Shown here piece after piece: positions 1-10,311 of a DNA stretch of 64,000 nucleotides. The stretch is from Sphingomonas sp. (GTDB lineage Bacteria > Pseudomonadota > Alphaproteobacteria > Sphingomonadales > Sphingomonadaceae): assembly GCF_013812825.1 (NCBI RefSeq), contig NZ_JACCSU010000045.1:83740-147739 (forward strand). Reading direction: 5' to 3'. A program made the position numbers and the translations under genes. The notes beneath the pieces are model-generated. The model worked only from the letters and a program-made list of their open reading frames with translations, had not been told where the DNA came from and ran no database searches. Position 1 is the first letter of the stretch. Each line of letters begins with the position of its first letter.

Positions 1-890
1 TGCGAATCGACGACGCCCGCGGCCGCTACATCCACTTCGCCAAGTCCACGTTCCCCGATCAGCTGCGGCTGGACGGGCTCAAGATCGTCATCGATTGCGC
101 CAATGGCGCCGCCTATCACGTCGCCCCCGAAGCGCTGTGGGAACTGGGCGCTGACGTCGTGCCACTCGGGGTCAGGCCCGACGGCATCAACATCAACGAC
201 GGCTGCGGCTCGACCCATCCCGAGGTGCTGCAAGCCAGGGTGATCGCGGAGAAAGCCGACATCGGGCTGGCGCTGGACGGGGATGCCGACCGGCTGATGG
301 TCGTCGACCAGAACGGACGGCTGGTCGACGGCGACCAGTTGATGGCGCTGATTGCACTACAGCGGAAGCGCACGGGCAAGCTCAAGGGCGGCTCGGTGGT
401 CGCCACGGTGATGTCGAACCTCGGGCTCGAGCGCCGGCTCGGCAAGGAGCGGGTCAAGCTGATCCGCACTCAGGTCGGCGACCGCTACGTGCTCGAGGCG
501 ATGCGCGAGACGGGCTGCAATGTCGGCGGCGAGCAGTCCGGCCACATCATCCTGACCGATTACACGACGACCGGCGATGGGCTGATCGCCGGGCTGCAGG
601 TGCTTGCCGTGCTGGTCGAGGAAGGCAAGCCGGCGAGCGAGGTTCTCAAGCAGTTCGATCCGGTTCCGCAGCTGCTGAAGAATGTTCGCTTCAACGGCGG
701 CGCGCCGCTCGATTCCAAGACGGTCAAGGCACGAATCGCCGCCGCCGAGGCCGAGCTCCACGGACACGGCCGGCTGCTGATCCGCAAATCGGGCACGGAG
801 CCGGTGATCCGGGTGATGGCGGAAGGCGACGACGAGGCGCTGGTCGAACGGCTGGTCGACGACATCTGCGACGCAGTCGCGGCCGCGTGA
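1..890 (+). CDS. glmM: Phosphoglucosamine mutase, 3' part
   Basis: The gene enters from the left edge, and the frame is open from base 3, so only about the last two thirds is present. The protein interconverts glucosamine-6-phosphate and glucosamine-1-phosphate in the cytoplasm, feeding UDP-GlcNAc for peptidoglycan and LPS. The metal-binding loop is visible as LALDGDADR and the C-terminal phosphate-binding loop as RKSGTEP; the stretch [12 protein letters not shown] matches the GlmM family rather than other phosphohexomutases. The active-site serine lies upstream, outside the window. Its TGA overlaps the GTG start of the thiD fusion gene (GTGA), so the two are probably co-transcribed and translationally coupled. 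Confidence 0.97.
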   Translation, partial: RIDDARGRYIHFAKSTFPDQLRLDGLKIVIDCANGAAYHVAPEALWELGADVVPLGVRPDGININDGCGSTHPEVLQARVIAEKADIGLALDGDADRLMVVDQNGRLVDGDQLMALIALQRKRTGKLKGGSVVATVMSNLGLERRLGKERVKLIRTQVGDRYVLEAMRETGCNVGGEQSGHIILTDYTTTGDGLIAGLQVLAVLVEEGKPASEVLKQFDPVPQLLKNVRFNGGAPLDSKTVKARIAAAEAELHGHGRLLIRKSGTEPVIRVMAEGDDEALVERLVDDICDAVAAA

Positions 891-2059
891 TCCCCCGAAT
901 CCTCATCATCGCCGGCTCCGACTCGGGCGGCGGCGCGGGGATTCAGGCCGACATCAAGACCGTGACCATGCTCGGCGGCCACGCGATGACGGCGGTGACC
1001 GCGATCACCGCCCAGAACACGCTCGGAGTCACCGCCATTCACCCGGTGCCGGCCGAGGTCATTTTGGCGCAGATCGACGCGGTCGTCAGCGACATCGGTG
1101 TCGATGCCGTCAAGATCGGGATGATCGGCAGCGCGTTCGCCGCCGACCAGGTCGCGCAGCGCCTCCAGCAGCTCCGCCAGGAACAGGCCGAGCTGCCGAT
1201 CGTGTTCGACCCGGTGATGGTCGCAACCAGCGGCGCGGCGCTCGCCGACGAGGCGACGGTTGCGGCTTTCGCCAAGCTGATGGACGTCGCCACCCTCGCA
1301 ACGCCCAACCTGCCCGAGCTGTCGCGGCTGACCCAGGAAGAGGACCCGGTCGCGGCCGCCCTGCACCTGGTGTCCGACCATGGCTGCGCGGTGCTGATCA
1401 AGGGCGGCCATGAGGAAGGCGACGCGCTCGCCGACGCCCTCATCGAGACCGACAACATGACCAGCTGGCAGGGCAAGCGAATCGACACCACCAGCACCCA
1501 CGGCACCGGCTGCTCGCTGGCCAGCGCGATCGCCTTGTTCCTTGGCCAGGGGGCGTCCCTGGCCGACGCGGTGGCGCGAGCGCGAGAATTTGTCCGGGTC
1601 GCGCTGCACGCCGCTCCCGGCCTTGGCGGCGGCGCCGGCCCAATCGGGCAGGGCGATGTCCGGCTCGACGTCGGCGCCGGCCCGCGGCTCAACCAGGTGA
1701 CGGTGACGGTCAACGATTTCGCCAAGGCGGTCGAATTCTACCGGCGGATTGGGGTCAAGCAGATCGTCCACAGCGTCGAGAACGGTTACGCCCGCTTCGA
1801 GACGGCGGGCGGCGCGACCCTGTCCATCCAGTGCGATCCCGAGGAGAAGATTTCAGCGACGACCGCCATCTATCTCGAGTGCGACGACCTCGACGAGCGC
1901 GTCGAGAAGCTCGCGCGGAGCGGGGTTCCGTTCGAGCACGGGCCGCGCGACCAGCCGTGGATGTGGCGTGAAGCGAGGCTGCGCGACCCCGATGGCAACA
2001 TCATCTTCCTCTACAAGGCCGGCGAGGCGCGCCGTTTCCCGCCTTGGCGAATCGACTGA
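887..2059 (+). CDS. thiD: HMP/HMP-P kinase ThiD fused to a C-terminal VOC (glyoxalase-like) domain
   Basis: Residues 1 to about 250 are a complete ThiD, which phosphorylates hydroxymethylpyrimidine and then HMP-phosphate for thiamine synthesis. [16 protein letters not shown] near the N-terminus is the ribokinase-fold substrate site, and [12 protein letters not shown] carries the anion hole and catalytic region. From about residue 265 the same frame continues into a second domain ([21 protein letters not shown] ... [13 protein letters not shown]), which has the paired beta-alpha-beta layout of the VOC/glyoxalase/bleomycin-resistance superfamily. At 390 residues it is roughly 120 longer than ordinary ThiD. 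The start is GTG, overlapping the glmM stop. The ThiD half is secure; the role of the VOC half is unknown. Confidence 0.93.
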   Translation: MIPRILIIAGSDSGGGAGIQADIKTVTMLGGHAMTAVTAITAQNTLGVTAIHPVPAEVILAQIDAVVSDIGVDAVKIGMIGSAFAADQVAQRLQQLRQEQAELPIVFDPVMVATSGAALADEATVAAFAKLMDVATLATPNLPELSRLTQEEDPVAAALHLVSDHGCAVLIKGGHEEGDALADALIETDNMTSWQGKRIDTTSTHGTGCSLASAIALFLGQGASLADAVARAREFVRVALHAAPGLGGGAGPIGQGDVRLDVGAGPRLNQVTVTVNDFAKAVEFYRRIGVKQIVHSVENGYARFETAGGATLSIQCDPEEKISATTAIYLECDDLDERVEKLARSGVPFEHGPRDQPWMWREARLRDPDGNIIFLYKAGEARRFPPWRID

Positions 2060-2758
2060 TCCACAGTTTTTTCGCCGGCCCTCTGGCGGCTCCCGGCGAG
2101 CGCCCATAAGCTGTGCCCTCATGGGCAGGCCGTGCTTCAAGATCGAACTCGATTACCCGGAGCCGCTGGCCGGCGTCGACGAGGCGGGCTGCGCTCCGCT
2201 CGCCGGGCCGGTCGTCGCCGCGGCCGTGATCCTCGATCGCAAATGCTTCCCGCGCGGGATCGACGATTCCAAGAACCTGCCGATCGACAAACGCGAGTCG
2301 ATCCACGCCCGGCTGGTCAAGTGCGCGGTGATCGGCGTCGGCATTGCCAGCGTCGAGGAGATCGACACCCTGAACATCTACTGGGCGCGGATGCTGGCGA
2401 TGACTCGCGCGGTCGAGGCGCTCGGGGTCGATCCGGCGTGGATCCTGGTCGACGGCAACGCCTGCCCGCGCTGGCAGCGGCCGTCACGGGCGATCGTCGC
2501 CGGCGACGCCCGCTGCCGGTCGATCGCCGCCGCCTCGATCGTCGCCAAGGTCACTCGCGATCGGCTGATGGCCGAGCGGGCGCGCGATTATCCGGGCTAC
2601 GGCTGGGAAACGAATCGGGGTTACGGAACGCCCGAGCACTACCGCGGGCTGGAAGCGCTTGGAGTGACTCCGCTGCACCGGCGAAGCTTTGCACCGGTGC
2701 GCGAAATGCTGTCCCGCCATGCCCAGCCCGAGCTGGCGCTGCAGGAATGCCCACCGGC

Positions 2759-4078
<1,320 letters not shown>

Positions 4079-4144
4079 AGGGTTGCGCCGCCGCCTGTTC
4101 CAGACAAGATGCGGCGCTCAATTCACGACCGAAAGTCATCGTCG

Positions 4145-5092
4145 ATGCGACTAGCGCCTGCCGGCTTTGTGGTGGCGGCACTCGCCCTTGCGGTGCTCCC
4201 CACGGCGGCCGCGCCAGCCCAGCCACAGGATGGCCAGCCCGCCAGGATGACTGCCGATTGGGGAGCCGTGCTGGCCCCGCCGGCTCAGCAGCTCTCGGAC
4301 CATCGCCGGATCCATGCGGCGCTTCGCTCTCTCAAGCCGCAACGCAAGGGCGTGGTCGACGCCTATGTCGTCGTCGTCGCGCTCGATTCCGATCCGGTGT
4401 TCAACCGCGAAGCTCGCGAAACGGGAAGGGTGCTCTCCCGACGGTTCGCGGCCGACGGACGGACCATCGTGCTGGCCGCCGATGAGGGCGATTCAAAAGG
4501 TCACGCGCCCGGCTCGCTCAATCACCTCGCGCTGGCGCTGGCCGCGTCCGCGGAGGCCATGGACCGCAACGAGGACGTGCTCGTGCTCTACAGCACCAGC
4601 CACGGTCATCCGCTCGGCGGGCTGCTTTACAAGGATTCGAAGCGCGGGATCGGCGCGGTTCCGCCGGCAAAGCTCGCCCAGCTGATCGGCGCGCTCGGCT
4701 TCCGGAACCGGCTGCTGATTCTCCAGGCTTGTTATTCCGGCCAGTTTGTCCCGGCCCTGGCGGCAGAGGGCACGATCGTCGCCACGGCGGCAGCCGCCGA
4801 CCGCCCTTCCTTCGGCTGCAGTCCAGGCAATGACTGGACGCTTTACGGCCACGCGCTGATCAATGTCGCGATGCGCGAGCCGCAGCCGCTGGAGGCGCAG
4901 TTTCGACGCGCGGCCGAGATCGTCGTCGAAGCGGAACAGCGGGCCGGCCTTCCGGCCTCCGACCCGCAGCTCAGCATCGGCGGAGCGACATCGGGCTGGC
5001 TGAAGGCGCTGGAGGCGCGCGCCCCGAAAACCGCAACCAGGCCGGTCGGGGAGGGGCCCGCCGATGTCGCGGAGCTGAGCCGAACCCAATGA
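4145..5092 (+). CDS. Secreted C13-family (legumain/caspase-like) peptidase
   Basis: The protein begins with a signal peptide (MRLAPAGFVVAALALAVLP ... AAPAQ), so ATG 4145 is chosen over the upstream ATG at 4109. The mature part shows the clan CD dyad: a catalytic His in STSHGHPLGG and a catalytic Cys in LQACYSGQFV, each after a hydrophobic strand. This matches the bacterial Peptidase_C13 family; its substrates are not known. It is 315 residues long, of which about 290 should be periplasmic or outer-membrane associated. Its TGA overlaps the folP ATG (ATGA), although the functions look unrelated. The family is clear; the physiological role is not. Confidence 0.85.
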   Translation: MRLAPAGFVVAALALAVLPTAAAPAQPQDGQPARMTADWGAVLAPPAQQLSDHRRIHAALRSLKPQRKGVVDAYVVVVALDSDPVFNREARETGRVLSRRFAADGRTIVLAADEGDSKGHAPGSLNHLALALAASAEAMDRNEDVLVLYSTSHGHPLGGLLYKDSKRGIGAVPPAKLAQLIGALGFRNRLLILQACYSGQFVPALAAEGTIVATAAAADRPSFGCSPGNDWTLYGHALINVAMREPQPLEAQFRRAAEIVVEAEQRAGLPASDPQLSIGGATSGWLKALEARAPKTATRPVGEGPADVAELSRTQ

Positions 5093-6159
5093 GACAGCTG
5101 ATTAGCCCGACGGGCTTCGTCGATTCGCCGTTCGGGCACGACGGCAAGGTCGCCCAGCTCGCCGGCGGCCTGTGCTGGTTCAGCGCGGTCGAGCTGCTGA
5201 GCGTCGAGGGCAGCAAAAGGGTCGCGAGCGAGCTGGTGCCCGTCGAGCAGCTCGAACGGCGGCTCGACGAGCCGGGGGCGGCGCAGTGGCAGGCGCTGAC
5301 CGGCAATCGGGCGCCGCTCCAGTTGGGCGAGCGAACGGTGCGCCTCGACCAGCCGCAGGTGATGGGCGTGCTCAACGTCACGCCCGACAGCTTTTCCGAC
5401 GGCGGCCGATTTGCCGATGCCAGTGCCGCGGCGGAGTCGGGCGCCGACATGGCGGCGGAGGGCGCGGCGATCATCGACGTCGGCGGCGAATCGACCCGGC
5501 CGGGTGCCAAGCCGGTGTGGGCGGGCGACGAGACCGAGCGGGTGGTTCCGGTGATCCGCCAGCTTGCGGCAAGCGGCGCGGCGGTGTCGATCGACACCCG
5601 CAAGTCCGAGGTGATGACGGCTGCGCTCGGCGCCGGCGCTCGGCTGGTCAACGACGTCTCGGCGCTGACCTTCGACCCCCGCTCGGCCGAGCTTGTCGCC
5701 GCCGCGGGCGTGCCGGTGGTCCTGATGCATCACCAGGGCAGCCCGGAGACCATGCAGGATTCGCCGAGCTACGACGACGTGCTGGTTGAGGTCTATCAGT
5801 GGCTCGAACAGCGGATCGCGGCGGCGGAAGGCGCCGGAATCGCCCGTCCAAACATCCTCGTCGATCCCGGCTTCGGCTTCGGCAAGACCGTCGCCCACAA
5901 CCTCGAGCTGATGAACGGGCTCGCGCTGTTCCACTCGCTCGGTTGCCCGATCGTGCTTGGAGCGAGTCGCAAGCGGACCATCGGCGCCTTGTCGGGCGAG
6001 GCTGCGGCGGACAAGCGCCTCGGCGGCAGCATCGTCCTGGCAGTGAAGGCGGCCGAGCAGGGCGTCCAGATCATCCGCACTCACGATGTGTTCGAGACCG
6101 TTCAGGCGCTCAAGGTGTGGCGCGGCCTTCGGGACCAGGCTTTGACGCCTCGGGTCTGA
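5089..6159 (+). CDS. folP: Dihydropteroate synthase with N-terminal extension
   Basis: The enzyme joins p-aminobenzoate to dihydropterin pyrophosphate in folate synthesis. The two signature segments are present: VMGVLNVTPDSFSDGG near residue 90 and DVGGESTRPGAKP near 130. The downstream SIDTRK, LVNDVS, LVDPGFGFGKT and GASRKRTIG blocks follow in the expected order of the TIM barrel. The first 85 or so residues precede the usual DHPS start, giving 356 residues instead of about 280; I recall similar extensions in other alphaproteobacteria. The gene overlaps the peptidase stop by four bases, and its 3' end overlaps the oppositely oriented glycosidase gene by 50 bases. Confidence 0.96.
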   Translation: MRQLISPTGFVDSPFGHDGKVAQLAGGLCWFSAVELLSVEGSKRVASELVPVEQLERRLDEPGAAQWQALTGNRAPLQLGERTVRLDQPQVMGVLNVTPDSFSDGGRFADASAAAESGADMAAEGAAIIDVGGESTRPGAKPVWAGDETERVVPVIRQLAASGAAVSIDTRKSEVMTAALGAGARLVNDVSALTFDPRSAELVAAAGVPVVLMHHQGSPETMQDSPSYDDVLVEVYQWLEQRIAAAEGAGIARPNILVDPGFGFGKTVAHNLELMNGLALFHSLGCPIVLGASRKRTIGALSGEAAADKRLGGSIVLAVKAAEQGVQIIRTHDVFETVQALKVWRGLRDQALTPRV

Positions 6160-6925
6160 ACGTCCCGGGTTTGAAGGCAACCAGGATCGGGCCAAGCGGG
6201 ACGGTGACGTCGCGGCGGTGATTGGCCGGATCCCACAAGGCGCTCACCGCGCCGTCGAAGAAAAGAGCGTCGCGGCATTTGAGCCGGTCGCGGAAAAAAC
6301 GCGCGAATTTGCCCAGGGAGACCGGGTCCTCGCTGATGACGAAGAGCGGCCGGCCGTCGGGCGCGATGCCGACCCCGTTGCGGATGTGGCGCGAACTGCC
6401 GTCGTGGTCGAACGCCGGATGGAGCTTGCCGCCAATCACCAGCATTGGGCCCGACTGGGTCGCGATCCGGGTGTCGGGCGAGGGTTTCCAATCGGCGGTG
6501 GTGACGATCTCCGAGCGGCCGTCGCCGCGCACCTGGAAGACCCCGTTGGGCATCAGATGGAAATTGCCGCCGCCCTTTCGCCGGTTGATCGCCCGGACCT
6601 GGCGGCCCTCGACGATCGCCAGGCCGATCGGGCGGCCGTCCTCGCCGTACATGCCCGCGTTCATGGCGAAGGCAACTCGGCCGGCGCGGGCGCCCAGCTT
6701 CGACTCGAGATCGGCGAACCGGCGAACCGGAGTCTCGTTGCGGGCCGCCGCGGCCAGCTCGATCCGGCCGCCGCCGGCGTCGCAGACTGTGAAGCGGTCG
6801 TCTTCGAAGATTTGCTGGTTGCAGGGATTATGGGCCGCGATGGCGGTGGGGGCCGCGGGCGCTTTGGAGTCGGCGTCGCCGCAGGCGACGAGCAGGTAGA
6901 GCAGGGGCAGAACTGCGCTTCGCAT
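6110..6925 (-). CDS. Phosphodiester glycosidase family (NAGPA/DUF2233) lipoprotein
   Basis: The N-terminus LLYLLVACGDAD is a lipoprotein signal with a good lipobox, so the protein is likely anchored in an envelope membrane. The body matches the NAGPA-like phosphodiester glycosidase domain: VAFAMNAGMYGEDGRPIGL, GGNFHLMPNGVF, ATQSGPMLV and RNGVGI follow in the order of that family. Members remove sugar residues from phosphodiester-linked glycans, but bacterial substrates are mostly unknown. It starts 17 bases after the stop of the NtrC-like regulator and may share its transcript. The last 50 bases run antisense to the end of folP. Confidence 0.85.
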   Translation of the reverse strand: MRSAVLPLLYLLVACGDADSKAPAAPTAIAAHNPCNQQIFEDDRFTVCDAGGGRIELAAAARNETPVRRFADLESKLGARAGRVAFAMNAGMYGEDGRPIGLAIVEGRQVRAINRRKGGGNFHLMPNGVFQVRGDGRSEIVTTADWKPSPDTRIATQSGPMLVIGGKLHPAFDHDGSSRHIRNGVGIAPDGRPLFVISEDPVSLGKFARFFRDRLKCRDALFFDGAVSALWDPANHRRDVTVPLGPILVAFKPGTFRPEASKPGPEGRATP

Positions 6926-6942
6926 GATGCGAAGCTAGCGGT

Positions 6943-8394
6943 TCAGGCGGCGGTGTCGATGCCGAGCTCGCCAAGCTTGCGGTAAAGCGTCGAGCGGCCG
7001 ATCCCGAGCCGCCGCGCGACCTCGGTCATTCGGCCGCGATAATGGCCGATCGCGAGGCGGATGATGTCGGCCTCGATCTCTTCGAGCGGCCGCAAATGCC
7101 CGTCGTTGCGGTACAAGGTGACCGACGGGGCGCCGGCGATCGCTTCGTCGCTCTTCGACTGGGTGATCTCGGGCGCGAAATCGTTGCGGCGGCCGCTGAA
7201 TCGCGACTGGATCGCGATGTGCGGGAAATCCTCGGCGGTGAGCGAGTTGCCCTGACAATGTAGGCCGGCGCGGAACAGGACTCCGGCGAGCTGGCGGACG
7301 TTGCCCGGCCAGCCGTAGCGCATCAGCACCGCCAGCGCGTCATTGCCGATCGGCAGCGGGCGCAGCTTGGCCTGATCCGCGAATCGCGCGAGCAGATGCC
7401 GGGCGAGCGCCGGGATATCGCCGCTTCGGTCGCGCAGCGGCGGCAAGGTGACGACGGTGGCGCCAATCCGCTCGGTCAGGCCCTCGTCGAATTCCGGCGG
7501 CAGCGGCCGGCTGGTCGTCGCGATGACTCGAACGTCGACCGAATTGCTGCCGTTGCACCCGACCGGGCGCACTTCGCCGGTAGCCAGCACCCGGTCGAGC
7601 ATTTGCTGGGTTTCGGACGGAAGCGCGGCGATCTCGTCGAGCAACAGGGTGCCCCCGTCCGCCTCGACGATCTTGCCCGTCTTGGCTCCAAAAGCACCCG
7701 GGAATGCGCCCTTTTCGTGGCCGAAGAGCTGACTGTCGATGATGTTGGCGGGAATCGCCTTGCAGTCGACGGTGACCAGCGGCCCCTTGGCGCGCAGGCT
7801 CGCCGCGTGGATGGCGCGGGCGAACGTCTCCTTGCCGGTGCCGGGCTCGCCGACAATCAGGATCGGCAGCCGGTTGCGGGCCGCCTTGGCAGCGACCGCA
7901 AGGGTCGCTCGGAAATCGGGCGCTGCACCGACCAGTTGCTCGAGCGACAGGTCCGGAGCGAGCTTCTCGGTCACCGGGGCCAGCTCACCGGCCGCCCGGC
8001 GGCGATCGGAATTGACTGCCAGCGCCTCCAGAAGCCGCTCCTGGACGACCGGGCGGCTGAGGAAATCGGTTGCTCCGGCGCGCATCGCCTCGACCGCGAC
8101 GGCGACCGATTCTCCGTCGGCGACGACGATAATCGGCAGATTTTCGCGGCACGAGCGAAGATCGGCGATCAGGCCCGGGCCCACCTCCGGGTCCCAGTTG
8201 CCGATCAGGGCCGCCTGGACCTCGCTCCCGTGCTGGCCCTGGAGCAATCCGACGGCGGTCTCGCTGCAGGCAGCCCCGACGACGCTCCAGCCGGCGCGCC
8301 CGGCGATCGCCGACACCAGCCGCCGCTCGTCGGGGTCGGCGTCCAGCAACAACAGCGACCGCGTACGGTTCTCGATGATCCGTTCCGGTTTCAT
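6943..8394 (-). CDS. NtrC-family AAA+ response regulator with GAFPGA loop and degenerate receiver
   Basis: The 483-residue protein has three parts: a CheY-like receiver (about 12-125), an AAA+ domain (about 150-390) and a C-terminal Fis-type helix-turn-helix (EVARRLGIGRSTLYRKLGELG). The Walker A motif reads GEPGTGKE and Walker B reads TLLLDEI. The sigma-54 contact loop, normally GAFTGA, is GAFPGA at about 229-234. The receiver lacks an aspartate at the usual phosphoacceptor place (AALIGNWDPE), and the conserved Lys of the KP motif is Arg (FLSRP). It may act independently of phosphorylation, and possibly of sigma-54. Start MKPER at 8394 is preferred to the longer ORF because the receiver begins there. 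Confidence 0.88.
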   Translation of the reverse strand: MKPERIIENRTRSLLLLDADPDERRLVSAIAGRAGWSVVGAACSETAVGLLQGQHGSEVQAALIGNWDPEVGPGLIADLRSCRENLPIIVVADGESVAVAVEAMRAGATDFLSRPVVQERLLEALAVNSDRRRAAGELAPVTEKLAPDLSLEQLVGAAPDFRATLAVAAKAARNRLPILIVGEPGTGKETFARAIHAASLRAKGPLVTVDCKAIPANIIDSQLFGHEKGAFPGAFGAKTGKIVEADGGTLLLDEIAALPSETQQMLDRVLATGEVRPVGCNGSNSVDVRVIATTSRPLPPEFDEGLTERIGATVVTLPPLRDRSGDIPALARHLLARFADQAKLRPLPIGNDALAVLMRYGWPGNVRQLAGVLFRAGLHCQGNSLTAEDFPHIAIQSRFSGRRNDFAPEITQSKSDEAIAGAPSVTLYRNDGHLRPLEEIEADIIRLAIGHYRGRMTEVARRLGIGRSTLYRKLGELGIDTAA

Positions 8395-8502
8395 CCCGAG
8401 ACTTGTAGCCGCGAGGAGTAAAGGCGCGCTTAAAGGCTTGGGCGCGCTGGACCGGCTTGTTATGGGGCTGTGCCGCAGCACGCAGCCTAACCGGGGAGCA
8501 AC

Positions 8503-8652
8503 ATGGCCGAAGACGAGTCGATCCTGGTCAATCCTCCGACCCAGGACGTCGCCCACCACGTCCGCGATTACTCGCGCTTCACCCAGCTTCTGAAATGGGG
8601 CGCGATCATCTCGTTCATTACGGCGCTCTTCGTCATGATGATCATCAGCTAG
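8503..8652 (+). CDS. aa3-type cytochrome c oxidase subunit IV
   Basis: A 49-residue ORF, too short for the supplied track, lies between the NtrC-like gene and pntA. A GGGGAGCA ribosome-binding site precedes the ATG. The protein has a short polar N-terminus, the segment HVRDYSRFTQLLKWGAI and then a single membrane helix (AIISFITALFVMMIIS). This is the layout of the small bacterial aa3-oxidase subunit IV family (COX4_pro_2), a single-pass subunit of cytochrome oxidase. Its position directly before the transhydrogenase alpha gene is, from memory, common in related alphaproteobacteria. The next ATG is 32 bases after its stop, so co-transcription with pntA is likely. Confidence 0.85.
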   Translation: MAEDESILVNPPTQDVAHHVRDYSRFTQLLKWGAIISFITALFVMMIIS

Positions 8653-8684
8653 GCCGCATTCCAGCCGATGAAATCCACCCGCCG

Positions 8685-9809
8685 ATGAAAATCGCGATTC
8701 TCAAGGAGCGCGCGCCCGGGGAGACCCGCTGCGCCGCGATTCCGGAGACGGTGAGGAAGTTCGCCGCGTTGGGCGCCGACGTCGCGGTCGAGAGCGGAAC
8801 GGGCGACAAGGCGCTGATTTCCGACCAGGATTTCGAAGCGGCTGGAGCCAAGGTCGGCCCACGGGCGGAGGTGCTCAAGGGCGCCGAAGCGATTTTGTGC
8901 GTGACCGGCCCCGATCCCGCGCAGCTGGACGGAGCGGAGCAAGGCGCGCTGCTGGTCGGTGGCCTCGACCCGGCGGGGCGGCGCGAAGCGATCGCCGGCT
9001 ATGCCGCCGCCGGACTCGAGGCGCTGGCGATGGAATGGATGCCGCGCATTTCCCGGGCCCAGTCGATGGACATCCTGTCGTCCCAGTCGAACCTCGCCGG
9101 CTACAAGGCGGTGATCGCGGCGGCCGCGGCCTACGGACGGGCGCTGCCGATGATGATGACCGCGGCGGGCACGGTCAGCGCCGCCAAGGTCTTCGTCATG
9201 GGCGTCGGGGTGGCCGGGCTGCAGGCGATCGCGACCGCTCGCCGGCTGGGAGCGCAGGTCAGCGCCACCGACGTGCGCTCAGCCACCCGCGAGCAGATCC
9301 TGTCGCTGGGCGCAAAGCCGGTCTTCGTCGAGAATGTCGCCGGCATCGAGGGCGAGGGCGCGGGCGGCTATGCCACGGAGATGTCGGAGGAATATCAAAA
9401 GGCGCAGGCCGAACTGGTGTCGAGCCACATCGCCAAGCAGGACATCGTCATCACCACCGCACTGATCCCGGGCAAGCCGGCGCCGCGGCTGATCAGCGAT
9501 GCGCAGCTGGCGACCATGCGGGCGGGGAGCATCGTCGTCGACCTCGCCGCCGAGGCTGGCGGCAATGTCGAAGGCTGCGTCGCCGGCGAGCGGGCGCGGC
9601 GTCATGACGTCACCATCATCGGCGCCAGCAATCTCGCCCGCAGCCTGCCGGCGGACGCGTCGGCGCTGTTCTCGCGCAATGTCTACAATTTCCTCAGCGC
9701 CTTCTGGGACAAGGAGGCCAACCGCCCGCTGCTCCCGGACGACGACGAGCTGGTCCAGGGCATCCGGCTGACCCGCGGCGGCAAGGTGGTCCACGAGCGG
9801 TTGGCCTAG
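8685..9809 (+). CDS. pntA: NAD(P) transhydrogenase subunit alpha part 1
   Basis: This is the NAD(H)-binding domain I of the proton-translocating transhydrogenase, made as a separate 374-residue soluble subunit as in many alphaproteobacteria. The N-terminus MKIAILKERAPGETRCAAIPETV and the NAD-binding stretch VFVMGVGVAGLQAIATARRLGA are diagnostic; SAQSMDILSSQSNLAGYKAV-like and TTALIPGKPAP segments follow. Together with PntA2 and PntB it uses the proton gradient to make NADPH from NADH. Its partner genes lie 4 kb downstream at 13789-15481, separated by an oppositely oriented block. The stop overlaps the convergent YbaK gene by four bases. Confidence 0.96.
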   Translation: MKIAILKERAPGETRCAAIPETVRKFAALGADVAVESGTGDKALISDQDFEAAGAKVGPRAEVLKGAEAILCVTGPDPAQLDGAEQGALLVGGLDPAGRREAIAGYAAAGLEALAMEWMPRISRAQSMDILSSQSNLAGYKAVIAAAAAYGRALPMMMTAAGTVSAAKVFVMGVGVAGLQAIATARRLGAQVSATDVRSATREQILSLGAKPVFVENVAGIEGEGAGGYATEMSEEYQKAQAELVSSHIAKQDIVITTALIPGKPAPRLISDAQLATMRAGSIVVDLAAEAGGNVEGCVAGERARRHDVTIIGASNLARSLPADASALFSRNVYNFLSAFWDKEANRPLLPDDDELVQGIRLTRGGKVVHERLA

Positions 9810-10294
9810 GCGGCGGGGCCAGGCTCCTCATCGCGCAAGCGGCAGAGATCGACCCAGCGGCGTCCGACCAGCTCGAACAGGCGCTCGGGAGTCAGTCGCA
9901 CCGAGGCATTGAGCGACCCGGCCGCGGGATAGATGCAGTCGAACGGCCGCAGGCTGAGGTCGAGGTAGACGGGGAGGGGAGTCGCGAGGCCGAACGGGCA
10001 GACGCCGCCGATCGGGTGGCCGGTGAGCGCCAGCGTCTCCTCCGGGCCCAGCATGCGCGGCCGGGCGCCGAACTCGGCCTTGCACTTGGCATTGTCGAGC
10101 CGGGCGTCGCCGCGCGCGACCAGCAGGAACACCTCGTCTCCGGCACGAACCGCCAGAGTCTTGGCGATCCGCGCCGGTTCGACGCCCAGAGCCAGGGCCG
10201 CGGCGTCGACCGTAGCGGTGCTTTGCGCGACCTCGATCAGTTCGACGTCAGGCGCGTGCGCGGCCAGCCACATGCGGGCCGATTCAAGGCTCAT
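9806..10294 (-). CDS. YbaK/EbsC-family aminoacyl-tRNA deacylase
   Basis: The 162-residue protein matches the YbaK/ProX-like editing domain, which hydrolyses mischarged tRNA (for example Cys- or Ala-tRNAPro) in trans. Characteristic pieces are IAKTLAVRAGDEVFLLVARGDARLDNAKCKAEFG, with the conserved KT and the catalytic-pocket lysines, followed by TGHPIGGVCPFGLATPLPVYLD, which holds the conserved GG.CPFG turn. Which mischarged tRNA it clears cannot be read from the sequence. It converges on pntA with a four-base overlap and lies 17 bases after the stop of the YjbQ gene on the same strand, so the two may be co-transcribed. Confidence 0.9.
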   Translation of the reverse strand: MSLESARMWLAAHAPDVELIEVAQSTATVDAAALALGVEPARIAKTLAVRAGDEVFLLVARGDARLDNAKCKAEFGARPRMLGPEETLALTGHPIGGVCPFGLATPLPVYLDLSLRPFDCIYPAAGSLNASVRLTPERLFELVGRRWVDLCRLRDEEPGPAA

Positions 10295-10311
10295 CGCAAT
10301 GGCTCAAGCCA

